Origin: Actinokineospora sp. NBRC 105648
Lineage (GTDB): Bacteria > Actinomycetota > Actinomycetes > Mycobacteriales > Pseudonocardiaceae
Direction of reading: 5' to 3'
Assembly: GCF_030269645.1 (NCBI RefSeq)
Contig: NZ_BSTR01000003.1
Location: 62,001-126,000, forward strand
DNA: 64,000 bases
Numbering within the stretch: position 1 is the stretch's first letter; every line of letters begins with the position of its first letter. Position numbers and translations under genes: made by a program. Positions 1-9,700 of the stretch are shown here, piece by piece. Under the pieces are notes generated by a model, which made no database searches, was not told the origin of the DNA, and saw only the letters and a list, made by a program, of their open reading frames with translations.

Positions 1-320
1 AGACGTGGGGCGATTTCGATCGTTCGCTGCCGGCTGAGCGGCAAGGGGCGGCGTTCGCCTGCGTCGATCCTTCCGGTGTGGGGCCGCGGTTGTACTTCCA
101 GCGCGTCCCCGAAGGCAAGGTCGTCAAGAACCGGGTGCACCTCGACGTGCGGGCGGGCACCGGGCTGGTGGGCGCCGAGCGGCTCGCCACTCTCGAGGCG
201 GAGTGCGCGCGACTGGTCGCGCTCGGGGCGGTGCGCGAGCGACTGCTGCCCGCCGATGACGACAACGAGTCGTGCATCGGCATGCGGGACGTCGAGGGCA
301 ACGAGTTCTGTCTCGACTGA
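1..320 (+). CDS. VOC (glyoxalase-like) domain protein, 3' end only
   Basis: The last ~106 residues of a gene whose start lies before the window; the frame is open from base 3 to the TGA at 318-320. The stretch PRLYFQRVPEGKVVKNRVHL followed by DVEGNEFCLD at the C terminus is typical of the glyoxalase-like/VOC group annotated DUF-type or bleomycin-resistance-like in actinomycetes, small metal-dependent or binding proteins of the vicinal oxygen chelate fold. The substrate cannot be told from this fragment. A GTG at 78 could be read as a start, but homology-like sequence (FACVDPSG) continues in frame upstream, so the gene is truncated by the window edge rather than short. Family membership is seen; function is unknown. 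Confidence 0.8.
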   Translation, partial: TWGDFDRSLPAERQGAAFACVDPSGVGPRLYFQRVPEGKVVKNRVHLDVRAGTGLVGAERLATLEAECARLVALGAVRERLLPADDDNESCIGMRDVEGNEFCLD

Positions 321-350
321 GGTGTTGTCGACGGTTGGGGGTTCGCGGGC

Positions 351-915
351 GTGAGCCGGCGGTTGTGTTCTGTGGCAGTGGTGATCGGGGTCGTCGTCGC
401 GGGGTGTTCGTCCTCGTCGGAGCGCCCTCCGGGCGGGACAGGTGCCTCGCCGTCCAGTCAGGTGGCCACTCCGGCGTCGAGTGCCGCTCCTGTGGTGGAG
501 GCGGACGATCCCGCGTTGGTGCAGGAGTTCAGGCGGTACGAACGGGACCTCTCCTCGGCCATCCCCGGGAGACCGCCGGGACACCAATACACCTCGGGCC
601 ATGGCGGGCGCCCTGGGCCGGTTCGCCGTTGGCGCCGCACTGTCCAAAGAGGACCGTTTGGTGTTAGTCGATTGGTTGCGGGACAACACCACCGGCAAGG
701 GCCTCGTGCGGGCCGGTGTGCCGACGGACTGGGTGGTGGGCGACAAGACCGGCAGCGCCGACCACGGCGGCCGCAACGACATCGCCGTGCTGTGGCCACC
801 GGGGCGGGAACCGATCGTCATCGCCGTGCTGACCAGCCGGGATCAGGAAGGCGCGGAACGATCCGACGCGCTGGTCGCCGACGCCGCCCGGGCAGTGGCG
901 GGCGCCTTCGGCTGA
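351..915 (+). pseudogene. Decayed class A beta-lactamase lipoprotein
   Basis: Two pieces in two frames. From GTG 351 a lipoprotein signal (VVAGC lipobox, then a Ser/Thr/Pro-rich linker) runs into RYERDLSSAIPG. From about base 570 the other forward frame continues with GDRRDTNTPRAMAGALG, VDWLRDNTTG and WVVGDKTGSADHGGRNDIAV, ending at 915. This is the C-terminal half of a class A beta-lactamase: YERDLS matches the Glu166 omega-loop region and KTG is the third active-site motif. The SxxK nucleophile and SDN motifs are absent, so about 100-120 residues are deleted between signal and omega loop, and a 1-base frameshift follows. The protein cannot hydrolyse beta-lactams. A sequencing error could explain the frameshift but not the deletion. 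Confidence 0.8.
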
Positions 916-1018
916 GTCCGGCCCGGACGCGCTCGCGGTGGCTGCCACCGGATCGCATCGTCCGGGACGTCGAAGCCCGCTACCGCCCGGAAGGCATCGC
1001 CGAGTGCGGGGGCGTGGC

Positions 1019-1357
1019 TCAGACCCGGACGCAGTTCAGTCCGATCACCTGGGTGCTGAAGCTGTCCTGCGAGGCGTAGCCGCTGAGGTTGGTCAGGGGG
1101 TCGGTGGCGGCGCACTGGGCAATGCCGGGGGCGCCGTTGAAGACCGCCACGGTGACGGTGAAGCTCCCGGTGATGAGGCCGTTCGCGGGAGCCCCACCGG
1201 AGGGCGTGCAGTACTGCGCGGCGAACAACTTCCCGGACAGTTGGGCGACCTGGCAGGCGTAGGCCCGGCTCGTGGTCGTCGCGGCCGCGGGTGACGCCGT
1301 GGCCGCGACCACCGCGGCGCTGAATACGAGTGCAGTCACAATGCGTAGCTTCGCCAT
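1019..1357 (-). CDS. Small secreted protein of unknown function
   Basis: 112 residues from ATG 1357 (MAKLRIVTALVFSAAVV), with AAGGA eight bases upstream. A second ATG at 1366 overlaps that ribosome site, so it is less likely. The N terminus is a clear Sec signal peptide with a probable AxA cleavage site near residue 26 (SPAAA). The mature part has four cysteines (YAC, QYC, AQC, NC), suggesting two disulfides, and no recognisable domain. It faces the kinase gene across a gene-free stretch and probably has its own promoter. I do not recognise the family; an exported, disulfide-stabilised small protein is all that can be said. Confidence 0.7.
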   Translation of the reverse strand: MAKLRIVTALVFSAAVVAATASPAAATTTSRAYACQVAQLSGKLFAAQYCTPSGGAPANGLITGSFTVTVAVFNGAPGIAQCAATDPLTNLSGYASQDSFSTQVIGLNCVRV

Positions 1358-1366
1358 GGTGTCCAT

Positions 1367-1704
1367 CCTTGACTCGTGGGTTCGGCTCCAGAAGTAGAGC
1401 AGCGCGGCACAACGCGGACAATAAAGCGAGCCGAACTGCTACTCTATCGAGTGAAATCTCCGACGAACCCGTATCCTCCGCCAAGTATGGCGAACCGGCG
1501 GCCGGAGTGGCCTGGGTGATCAATAACCGCTGGTCCAGGCCGTGCTCGGCGGGCGAGAAAATGATCGAGGACGGCGGCGCGACCCGATCATCTTTAGGGT
1601 GACCGGGTCGGCCTGTCGTTGGCTGCGCTCCACGCGTCCTTCAATTCCCGGAAACCGGTGATTTGAGTGTGGAAATGAATGCCCGAATTGGTTTCCGGCG
1701 CTCG
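1367..1704. other. Intergenic stretch, 338 bases
   Basis: Clearly richer in A/T than its surroundings and with no convincing ORF on either strand. It should contain the leftward promoter of the secreted-protein gene (start 1357) and, at its right end, a possible terminator for the kinase gene. No tRNA or repeat was seen. Confidence 0.5.
1648..1698 (-). terminator. Possible terminator of the kinase gene
   Basis: A perfect 9-base inverted repeat, CCGGAAACC (1648-1656) and GGTTTCCGG (1690-1698), lies seven bases past the kinase stop codon. The 33-base loop is long for an intrinsic terminator, so this is tentative. Confidence 0.35.
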
Positions 1705-3396
1705 TCAGTTGTCCCGGGCGTAGAGCTTGACCACTTTGCCGTCCAGGGTGGCCTGCAGGTAGGCGCCGCCGTAGTCGTCGCTGAGGTAGAGCCGCAGCGA
1801 TGGTTCGCCGTCGATGATGCCGGTGTCGACGATGATGTAGCGCAGCGTCGGTTTGGCGACGCCCAAGTCCTTGTTCGCGCGCTCCCACAGCGCGGGTAGC
1901 GCGTCCCAGTTGACCTTGCCGAGGTCGAGCACGGCGCGGTCGGCGTCCACTCGGTCCGGTCCGCTGCGGGTGGCCTTGCCGTTGCGGTACTCGAAGTCGT
2001 CGAAGCCGTTCTTGACCGCCGCGGCGGGCGCGGTGGCCACCGCGTAGTCGGGGTAGATCGTCAGGTCCGAGACCTTGGTGCCGCCCATCACCTCGCTCAG
2101 CGCGCCCGCGGCCGCGCGGGCGCCCGCCGGGGTGAGCAGGTCCTGGGCCGCGGCGGGGGTCGCCGCGGGCCGGGTCGCCTTCGACGCGGTCGCCGTCGCT
2201 GTGGTCGTCGTCGGGTCGGTGCGCGCCTCGGCACTGGACCTGGCCCGGGACGTGGTGGTCACCGGGCCGGGGGAGCCCGGGTTCGCGCTCGACGGTTCGT
2301 CGCTCGAGCCCAGGTAGCGGACCAGGAACAGGGTGGCCGCGATGATCAGCGCCACCGCGGTCAGCGAGAACACCACGGGCCCCAGGCGCTTGCCGTTGCC
2401 CGCCTGGACTGGGCGCGAGGCCGGTTGGGACTGCCAGTGGACGGGGTGGTGCGGCTGCTGCCAGGGCCCGGTGGACTGCGCTGGGAAGGCGGGCCCGGCG
2501 GGTGTTGGCGGGCCGGCAGGTCCGGCGGGCGTGGGCGGGCCCGCGGGCCCGGCCGTCCCGTGTTCGACGGCCGCGAGCATCCGGTCGAGGACCTCGCTAG
2601 CGGGCCGGGCGAGCGGATCGGGCACAAGGACCGCGCTGAGGACGGGACCGAGCGCGCCCGAGCGCCGCGGCGGCGGGACCGGCTCGGTCATCACCGCGGC
2701 GAGGGTCGCCATCGTGGTCGCGCGGCGCAGCGGGTGGTGGCCCTCGACGGCCACGTACAGCAGCATCGCCAGCGACCACAGGTCCGAGGCGGTCTTCGTC
2801 TCGTCGCCGAGCAACCGCTCGGGGGCGACGTACTCGGGCGACCCGATCACCTCACCGGTCGCGGTGAGCTGGCCGGAGTCGTGCAGCGCGGCGATCCCGA
2901 AGTCGGTGAGCACGGCGCTGCCGTCCGGCCGCAGCAGGACGTTGCCCGGCTTGACGTCGCGGTGCAGCACACCGGCGGCATGCGCCGCGCGCAGCGCCCC
3001 GAGCACACCGCGCCCGACGCGGGCGGCCTCCGCCGGGGCGAGCGCGCCGTCGCGCAGCCGCGCGTCCAGCGACACGCCGCGGACCAGCTCCATGACGATC
3101 CACGGGTACGGCGAGTCCGCCGACTCGATGATCTGGTAGATCGACACGACGTTCGGGTGCTGCAAGCGGGCGAGCGCGCGCGACTCGCGCAGCACCCGTT
3201 CCCGCTGCTGCACGGCCAGCTCGGGGTTGTGCTCGAACAGCGCGGCGTCGGCCGGACGCACCTCTTTGATGGCGACCTCGCGGTGCAGCCCCAGGTCGCG
3301 GGCGCGCCACACCGTTCCCATCCCACCGCTGCCGAGCCGATCCAGCAGCTCGAACCGGCCGCCGACCACCCGCCCGGTCTGTTCTCGCTCGGACAC
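1705..3396 (-). CDS. PknB-type serine/threonine protein kinase, membrane-anchored
   Basis: 563 residues. An N-terminal Hanks-type kinase domain occupies residues ~12-280: glycine loop GSGGMG, Lys44 in VAIKEV, catalytic HRDVKPGN with Asp147, DFG at 165-167, and the SPEYVAPE activation segment. A Pro/Ala/Gly-rich juxtamembrane linker with repeated AGPAGPPTP follows, then one transmembrane helix (~340-362) and an extracellular domain of ~200 residues that starts with a Thr/Ala-rich spacer and lacks PASTA repeats. The layout fits a receptor kinase that phosphorylates cytoplasmic Ser/Thr substrates in response to an extracellular signal. The ligand is unknown. The long upstream region 3397-3734 separates it from a divergent secreted-protein gene. 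All catalytic residues are present, so it is probably active. Confidence 0.93.
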   Translation of the reverse strand: MSEREQTGRVVGGRFELLDRLGSGGMGTVWRARDLGLHREVAIKEVRPADAALFEHNPELAVQQRERVLRESRALARLQHPNVVSIYQIIESADSPYPWIVMELVRGVSLDARLRDGALAPAEAARVGRGVLGALRAAHAAGVLHRDVKPGNVLLRPDGSAVLTDFGIAALHDSGQLTATGEVIGSPEYVAPERLLGDETKTASDLWSLAMLLYVAVEGHHPLRRATTMATLAAVMTEPVPPPRRSGALGPVLSAVLVPDPLARPASEVLDRMLAAVEHGTAGPAGPPTPAGPAGPPTPAGPAFPAQSTGPWQQPHHPVHWQSQPASRPVQAGNGKRLGPVVFSLTAVALIIAATLFLVRYLGSSDEPSSANPGSPGPVTTTSRARSSAEARTDPTTTTATATASKATRPAATPAAAQDLLTPAGARAAAGALSEVMGGTKVSDLTIYPDYAVATAPAAAVKNGFDDFEYRNGKATRSGPDRVDADRAVLDLGKVNWDALPALWERANKDLGVAKPTLRYIIVDTGIIDGEPSLRLYLSDDYGGAYLQATLDGKVVKLYARDN

Positions 3397-3734
3397 CGCG
3401 CCACGCTAGCAACCGGCCGCACGGGGCCGGCCGCCCGACCACCGACTCGTTCGCACTGGCAAACGCCCTCGTGCGCCTGGCGGGATGGGGAAAGGCCAGG
3501 TCAGAGGCAACGGCGGAGCGCCGAGCCGAACGCGGCAGCCAGTGGATCTCCCGTGTCCTTTGTAGAAGGTAGGGCGGTCGGTGCCCCCTGCTGTGCTGCC
3601 TACCGCGAGCCACAGCGGTTTTTGGCCTGTCACAACGCAAAGCCGCGGAACTCGGGACCATCCGTCCCTACCCGGCTGCCGCGCCGTGCGTGGACCCTGA
3701 TGGGCGTCGTATCCACGAAGCAGGGGGAAACTGC
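3397..3734. other. Divergent intergenic region, 338 bases
   Basis: Lies between the leftward kinase gene and the rightward HAF-repeat gene and must contain both promoters. No ORF with a plausible ribosome site, no repeat and no clear operator palindrome was seen. Confidence 0.4.
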
Positions 3735-4901
3735 ATGCGTTACCGCATTCTGTGCACACCTGTGTTGCTCGCCGCGCTGCTGGTCGCCGGCCCGGCACAC
3801 GAAGCCGTAGCCGAGGGCGCGGTGCCGTCGAGGGCTCCGGTCCTGACGACGGTGATCGACCTGCCGCCGGTTCCCGGGGACTGGACCACCTTCGCCAAGG
3901 ACGTCGACGACCAGGGCACGGTCGTCGGCTACTCCAGCAGGGAGTTCTCGTTGCTGCCCCACCGCCCGGCGCGGTGGGACCACGACGGCAACGTGGTCGA
4001 CCTCGGCACGATCGGCGGCGAGGACGGCGAGGCGCTGGCGATCGGCCCCAACGCGGTGGCCGTGGGCCGGTCCAAGACCGCCGCGGGGCAGTGGCACGCC
4101 ACCCGGTGGGCGTGCGGCCGGGCCGAGGACCTCGGCACGTTGCCCGGCGGCGCCGACAGCACGGCCACCGCCATCAGCCCCGACGGCACCGTGGCGGGCG
4201 ACTCCGCGACCGCCGACCCGAACGTTCGGCGGGCCGTGCGCTGGGGCCGCGACGGCCGGATCGCCGCGCTCGAGTCCGTGCCGGGGAGCGTGGGCAGCTG
4301 GGTGGAGGGCTTCAACGCCAACGGCATCGCCTACGGCGGCATCCGAACCGCGAGTGGGTCCCTGGCCGTGGTGTGGAGCCGTTCCGGGCGCGTCTCCGTG
4401 CTGGCGAGCCTCGGCGCGAACAGTGCCGTCAACGATGTGAACCGGTACGGGATCGCCGTCGGGCACTCCGGCGGCCGCCCGGTCCGCTGGAACCGCGACG
4501 GCGCGGTGACCGAGCTGCCCGGGCTCAGCAGGCCGGGCGGCAACGTCCTGGCCGTCACCGACGACGGCACCGCGACGGGGGTGGGCTACGTCGTCGACCC
4601 GTGGGTGGTCTCCCGCCCGGTGCGCTGGGACAGCCAGAACCGGATCACCGACCTGGGTGGCTTCGCGGGCGACCAAGAGGGCGAGGGCATCGACATCAAC
4701 CGGCACGGCACCATCGTCGGCGCGAGCGGTCAGGCCTCGCACCGCTACGGACTGACCTGGGCACCGGACTCCCCGATCGCCCCGCTGCCCGCCATCCCGC
4801 CGACCTCGCACGACGGGCCGATCAAGATCACCGACACCGGGTACGTCATCGGCTGGGCGGACCGCACCCTCGGCATCCCGCGCGCGTCCCTCTGGCACTG
4901 A
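3735..4901 (+). CDS. Secreted HAF-repeat (beta-propeller-like) protein
   Basis: 388 residues from ATG 3735, with AGGGGGAAA just upstream. An in-frame ATG at 3690 has no ribosome site and would add residues before the signal peptide. The N terminus (MRYRILCTPVLLAALLVAGP) is a Sec signal peptide. The mature protein is built from ~6-7 degenerate repeats of ~45-50 residues with the pattern RWxRDG...DLGTLPGG.DS.ATAISPDGTVAG, the HAF repeat of extracellular proteins, which probably folds as a beta-propeller. It is likely released or wall-associated; no catalytic residue is identifiable. It is monocistronic, followed by a strong hairpin at 4908-4951. The biological role of the family is unclear. Confidence 0.8.
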   Translation: MRYRILCTPVLLAALLVAGPAHEAVAEGAVPSRAPVLTTVIDLPPVPGDWTTFAKDVDDQGTVVGYSSREFSLLPHRPARWDHDGNVVDLGTIGGEDGEALAIGPNAVAVGRSKTAAGQWHATRWACGRAEDLGTLPGGADSTATAISPDGTVAGDSATADPNVRRAVRWGRDGRIAALESVPGSVGSWVEGFNANGIAYGGIRTASGSLAVVWSRSGRVSVLASLGANSAVNDVNRYGIAVGHSGGRPVRWNRDGAVTELPGLSRPGGNVLAVTDDGTATGVGYVVDPWVVSRPVRWDSQNRITDLGGFAGDQEGEGIDINRHGTIVGASGQASHRYGLTWAPDSPIAPLPAIPPTSHDGPIKITDTGYVIGWADRTLGIPRASLWH

Positions 4902-4907
4902 CCCGAC

Positions 4908-4951
4908 GGCGCGTGCCGTGCGGTGCCGCTGCGCACCGCACGGCACGCGCC
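4908..4951 (+). terminator. Strong hairpin terminator
   Basis: A perfect 19-base stem (4908-4926 with 4933-4951) and 6-base loop, six bases after the HAF-repeat stop codon. There is no U-tract, as is usual for GC-rich actinomycete terminators. Confidence 0.8.
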
Positions 4952-5003
4952 AGCCGCCGCACGCGGGCGGTCGCGCTGTCCTGAGTATTCCTCATCGCAG
5001 TTC

Positions 5004-5051
5004 GAAGTATTTCGGAGTCGTATTCTCGCTGGACGTCGTGCGAAATACTTC
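5004..5051. promoter_or_regulatory. Inverted repeat upstream of the FAD oxidoreductase
   Basis: A perfect 11-base inverted repeat, GAAGTATTTCG (5004-5014) and CGAAATACTTC (5041-5051), with a 26-base spacer, in an A/T-rich stretch 130-180 bases before the ATG at 5183. It could be a two-site operator for a dimeric regulator. No regulator gene is adjacent, so the protein that would bind is unknown. Confidence 0.4.
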
Positions 5052-5182
5052 CGGCATCCTCCACTCCGGACTGACGCGATTCACACAATTGTGTAGCCGC
5101 CCTGCGCCGCGGCAAGCGCGTCACTACTCTCGGCCGCGCCCGCGACGGCGTGGGGTCGAGAGAGTCGTTGGAGGAGAACACT

Positions 5183-6766
5183 ATGGCGAAGGTGTGCATT
5201 GTCGGCGGCGGCGCGACCGGTGTCGCACTCTTGTGGACGCTCGCCCAGGACCACAAGGTTCGGCGGGAATTGCAGGTGACCGTCCTGCACGACGAACCCG
5301 GGCTCGGTGGCCATTCGACGACCGTGCCGGTCGAGCACAACGGCAAGGTGTTCCAGGTCGACATCGGGGTGCAGTTCCTGTCCACGCTGCTCTACCCGAA
5401 CGTGGCCACCATGCTGGAGCTGGACGAGTTCACGGACGTGCCGGTGACGCCGTTCGACGAGCTCAAGGTCGCCTGCGCCTTCCCGCCCGACCCGGTGACC
5501 GGCGCGGCCCGCAACTGGGTCAACTTCCCGGATCCCGCGGACGGCCCGGGCAACGGCTTCTACGACGCCGCCATGCTGGCCGACGCGAAGGCCTTCCAGG
5601 AGTTCATCCGGAGCTCGGTGTGCCGGGGCTGGTACGACCGGACCCTGGCCGAGTTCTTCGCGAAGCCACCGATCGAGCTGGCGGACAAGCAGCGGTTCGT
5701 GGACTACTTCGTGGCGCCGTACATGAGCATCATGAACGGCTACGGCAGCGCCCAGCTCGACCAGGTGAAGTTCGTCGACCTGGTCGCCCTGTACTCGGTG
5801 GTCCCGTTCTACCAGACGCCGCTGGGCTCGTTCACCCAGCCGGGCAAGGGCTGGTCGCAGTTCGGCGGCGGCAGTTCCAGCTGGATCAGGGCGATGCGCG
5901 ACCAGGCCGTCGCGAAGATCAAGACTGACCTCCGGCTGTCGGCCAGGGCCACCGCGGTGTGGACCGACGTGACCACCGACGGCAGCCCGGTGCACGTCGC
6001 CTGGACCGACCCCGACGGCACGCACGAGGAGGTCTTCGACAAGGTCGTGCTCACCACCGACATGGACACCTGCGCGACGCTTCTGCGCACCGGCTCAGCC
6101 AGGACCGACAACACCTTCTGGCGCGATCTCTACCAGCGCTACGTCGCCACCGGGTGGCCACTGCTGCCGGGCGCCTGCTACATCCACACCGACGACTCGA
6201 TCCTCTCGCCCGACCTGGCCTCGCGGCAGGAGACGCTGCAGTTCACCGCGTACTACGCCGAGGCGGACACCGCGCCGGGCTACGACCTGGGGCGCACCTT
6301 CACCACGTTCCTGCTGAAGAACCTGCTGCGCGACGAGGACGCCGACGGCCTCTACCTCACGATGTACGGCGACACCACCGAGGACACCAGGATGCCGGAC
6401 CCGGCGAAGGTCCTGCACAGCCAGACCTGGACGCACGGCATGTGGGCGGCCACCTTCATGGGTGGTCCGAAGAAGACACTGCACCTGGCGCAGGGGCGCG
6501 GCAGGCACTGCCCTGACGACCAGCCCGACACCAACGTGTACTTCGCGGGCAACAACACCACGACCGACTCGGAGGAGGGCGCGCTCGACTCGGCGATGGC
6601 CATCGCGCACTACGTGTTCGGCGCGTGCTACCCCCTCGGGGTGAACCCGTCCTACCCGCTCGCCCTGCCGATGTACTGGTTCTTCTACTGCCTGATGTTC
6701 CCGCACCTGTCGGTGGAACACCGGCTCGCCACGCTCATGTCGATGCACCCGCACCAGCCGCGGTGA
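5183..6766 (+). CDS. FAD/NAD(P)-binding amine-oxidase-like oxidoreductase
   Basis: 527 residues from ATG 5183, preceded by GGAGGA; the frame is open further upstream but lacks a better site. The N-terminal Rossmann motif VCIVGGGATGVALLW and a C-terminal motif ending VYFAGNNTTTDSEEGALDSAMAIAHYV place it in the NAD(P)/FAD-dependent amine oxidase/phytoene desaturase-like group, similar to proteins called predicted NAD/FAD-binding protein. The C terminus carries a hydrophobic stretch (YPLALPMYWFFYCLMF) that may associate with membrane. The substrate is unknown. It overlaps the end of the convergent regulator gene by 32 bases. Nothing nearby indicates a pathway. Confidence 0.85.
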   Translation: MAKVCIVGGGATGVALLWTLAQDHKVRRELQVTVLHDEPGLGGHSTTVPVEHNGKVFQVDIGVQFLSTLLYPNVATMLELDEFTDVPVTPFDELKVACAFPPDPVTGAARNWVNFPDPADGPGNGFYDAAMLADAKAFQEFIRSSVCRGWYDRTLAEFFAKPPIELADKQRFVDYFVAPYMSIMNGYGSAQLDQVKFVDLVALYSVVPFYQTPLGSFTQPGKGWSQFGGGSSSWIRAMRDQAVAKIKTDLRLSARATAVWTDVTTDGSPVHVAWTDPDGTHEEVFDKVVLTTDMDTCATLLRTGSARTDNTFWRDLYQRYVATGWPLLPGACYIHTDDSILSPDLASRQETLQFTAYYAEADTAPGYDLGRTFTTFLLKNLLRDEDADGLYLTMYGDTTEDTRMPDPAKVLHSQTWTHGMWAATFMGGPKKTLHLAQGRGRHCPDDQPDTNVYFAGNNTTTDSEEGALDSAMAIAHYVFGACYPLGVNPSYPLALPMYWFFYCLMFPHLSVEHRLATLMSMHPHQPR

Positions 6767-9700
6767 TCTTGCGCAGCGTGCCCGTGAAACCCAGTCGCCG
6801 TGCGGTTTCCCCGGCGCGCGCCAGCAGTGACCGGGCGGCCGCGGTGTCCGCGCGTCGGCCGTGCCGCAGCAGTACCCGCGCCCAGCCGACCTGGGACTCG
6901 GCCGCCCAGTAGGGCAGCGGTGCCGCCTCGGCCGCGGTCAGGGCGGAGGCGAAGTGCCCGACGGCCGCTTCGAGGTCGCCCGCCGTGGCCGCGAGCAGGC
7001 CCAGCTGGTGGTCGATCGGGCCCTCGCGGGCTACCTGGTTGAGCAGGAACAAGCCCGCGCAGGCGCGCAGCCGCTCGTACAGCCAGACCGCCGCGGCCCG
7101 GTGCTCCAGCGCGCAGGCCAGCTCGGCCACCAGGCAGAGCGCCTGCACCTCCAGCTGGGAGCCGGGCGGCGGCAGCGGGGTGTCCAGCAGGTCTCCCGCC
7201 GCCGCCCGGGCCTCGTCCAGCGCGCCCGAGTCGGCGTTGATCAGCGCCAGGATCGGCCGCAGGTCGTAGTCGGCGAACCCCTGGGTGTCGCGCAGCGCGG
7301 GCAGCAGCTCGTCGGCCCGGCCCTGTTGGCGGCGCAGGTGCATCAGCTGGGCGCCGTAGGCGAGCACGGCGTCCGGCTCACCCGCGTCGGACCCTAGCCG
7401 CAGCGCTTCACCGGCCAGGTCCTCGGCCTCGGCGTGCCGCGACGACGCCTGCAGCCTGCCCCCGCGCGAGAGGGTGGCCACCCACCGCAGATACGGCTCC
7501 CCGATCTCGTCGGCGATGCGGCACTCGGCGGCGAGGTGCTCGTCGGACTCGGCGACCCGGCCGCTCTCCCAGCAGGCCAGGCTGCGCAGGCGGGCGGCCA
7601 AGAAGCGCAGCCGCCGGTCCGCCGAGGCCGTCGCGAGGTCGAGCAGCTCGGCGCTGTCGGCCAGCCTGCGGTGGTGGGTCGCGGGCGCCCAGGTCGCCTC
7701 GAAGCGCAGCGCGAGCACCCGACCGAGCACCTCCGGGTCGCCCAGCTCGCGCGCGCCGCGCACAGCCTCGTCCGCGAGCCGCTCTCTGCGCTCGGCGTGC
7801 CCGGGGCCCGGCAACTCGATGGCCAGTGTCGCGCCGAGCAACGGCCGCCGCGGGTGCGCGTGGTCACCGATGGCCGCCATCGCCGCCTCGAGCAGCGCGA
7901 TCCGGTCCGCGTCGAGCCTGCCGCTGCTGGACACCGCGCCGCGGTTGTTGGCCACGACGGCCCGCACCAGCCGCGCGGTGTCACCTGCGGACTCCGCGAG
8001 TCGCGCCGCGCCCAGCAGGGTCTCGCGGTAGCCCTGGTCGCCCACGCCGCGTTGGGCTTCGCCCAGCCCAACCAGGATGTCGACCCGCGGCCCGCACCTG
8101 GTCGAGCCGTTCGAATCAGTCGGGTCGGCTGGACCGTCCGGGCCGTCGAGGCAGTCCAGGGCGGCGCGGAACCAGACCAGCGCCTGGTCGGGGGCGAGGT
8201 CGGCCAGGGCCTGCTCACCCGCCCGCCGGGCCCGGTCCGCCGCGAGTGCCCGCTCGACCCGGTCCGCGCGGTCGTGGCCGAGCAGCCAGTGCCGGGCGAG
8301 GTCGCCTGCCCGGCCGGGCGGCCACGGCGTCGCCGACGCCTCGAGCGCCCGGGCGACCCGGCGGTGCGAGCGCCGCCTGCGGGTCCCGCCGACCCGTTCG
8401 TAGAGGGTCCGCTGGACCAGTGCGTGCCCGAACGCGAACCGCTCGCCGTCGCCGGGCACCTCGACCAGCAACCCGGCCGCGATGGCGTGGTCGAGGTCGT
8501 CGAGCACCGCGTCCTCGTCGGTCCCGACCACCCGGGCCAGCGTGGCCAGGTCGAAGTCCGACCCCAGCACCGCCGCCTGGGCCAGCACCGCGGCGCCGCG
8601 CTCACCCAGCCGGTCGACCCGTCGCCCGACGACGTCGCGGACCGTCTCCGGCAGGCCGAGTCCCGCGGGCCCGGCGGGCTCGGCGGTCGACCAGCCCGCG
8701 GCCACCGGGCAGTCGGTGAACCGGTCGGCCAGGTGCCGCAGCAGTTCCCGGGCGAAGAACGGGTTCCCGCCCGACTCCCGCCCTACCGCGCGCGCCCAGC
8801 CCAGTGCCGCCGGGCCCAACCGCCGCCCGGCGGCCGACTCCACCATCGGCACGATGTCGTCGTCGGCGAGGCCGTTCAGCTCCAACCGGTGCGCGCCGGG
8901 CTGGCGGGCCAGCTCCCGCACGGTGGCCGCGGCGTCACCGCCCTCGACGAGTTCGGTGCCCCGGTAGGTGGTCGCGAGCACGAGCCGCCCCGGGGCGGCG
9001 GCGGTCGCCAGGTAGCGCAGCAGCAGGAGCGAGGGCTTGTCGGCCCAGTGCAGGTCGTCGACGACCAGCACCACCGGCCGGTCGGTGGCCGCCCTGGTGA
9101 ACAACGCGGCGACGGCGCGGAAGAGCAGGTGCCGCTCGGTCTGCGGGTCCGTCCCGGGGTCCGGCGCGGTCCGCGGGACGCGCGAGCGCAGTTCGGGGAC
9201 CAAGCGGAGCAGACCAGTGCCGTAGCGGGCGAGGTGATCGGCGACGACGTCGGCGGGCAGGTGCTTCGTGATCTGGCTGAGGCCTTCCACGACCGGGCGG
9301 TAGGCGAGCGTCACCTCCTCGTCGCAGCGCCCGTAGAGCACCAGGGCACCCGCCGCGCAGGCGTCCCGGGCGGCGTGCGCGACCAGGGCCGTCTTGCCCA
9401 TACCCGGCTCACCCGAGATCAGCAGCACGCCCGGTGGACCGGTCGAGGTGGGCACCATCCGGCCGCGCAGCAGGTCGAGCTCGCGGGTCCGGCCGACCAG
9501 CAGTCCGATGGACTCGACCAGCAGCCGGGCCGGGAACTCCGGCGCGCCGGGCGTCGGCCCCGCCGCTGTCGCCGGTGGCGGGCAGGCCTCGGCGGTGAGC
9601 AGCTCCAAGTAGACGGCCTCGGTCTCCGGCGACGGGTCGACCCCGAGCTCCTCGGCCAGTAGCCGCCTGCACTGCTCGTAGGCCACCAGCGCCTGGGCCC

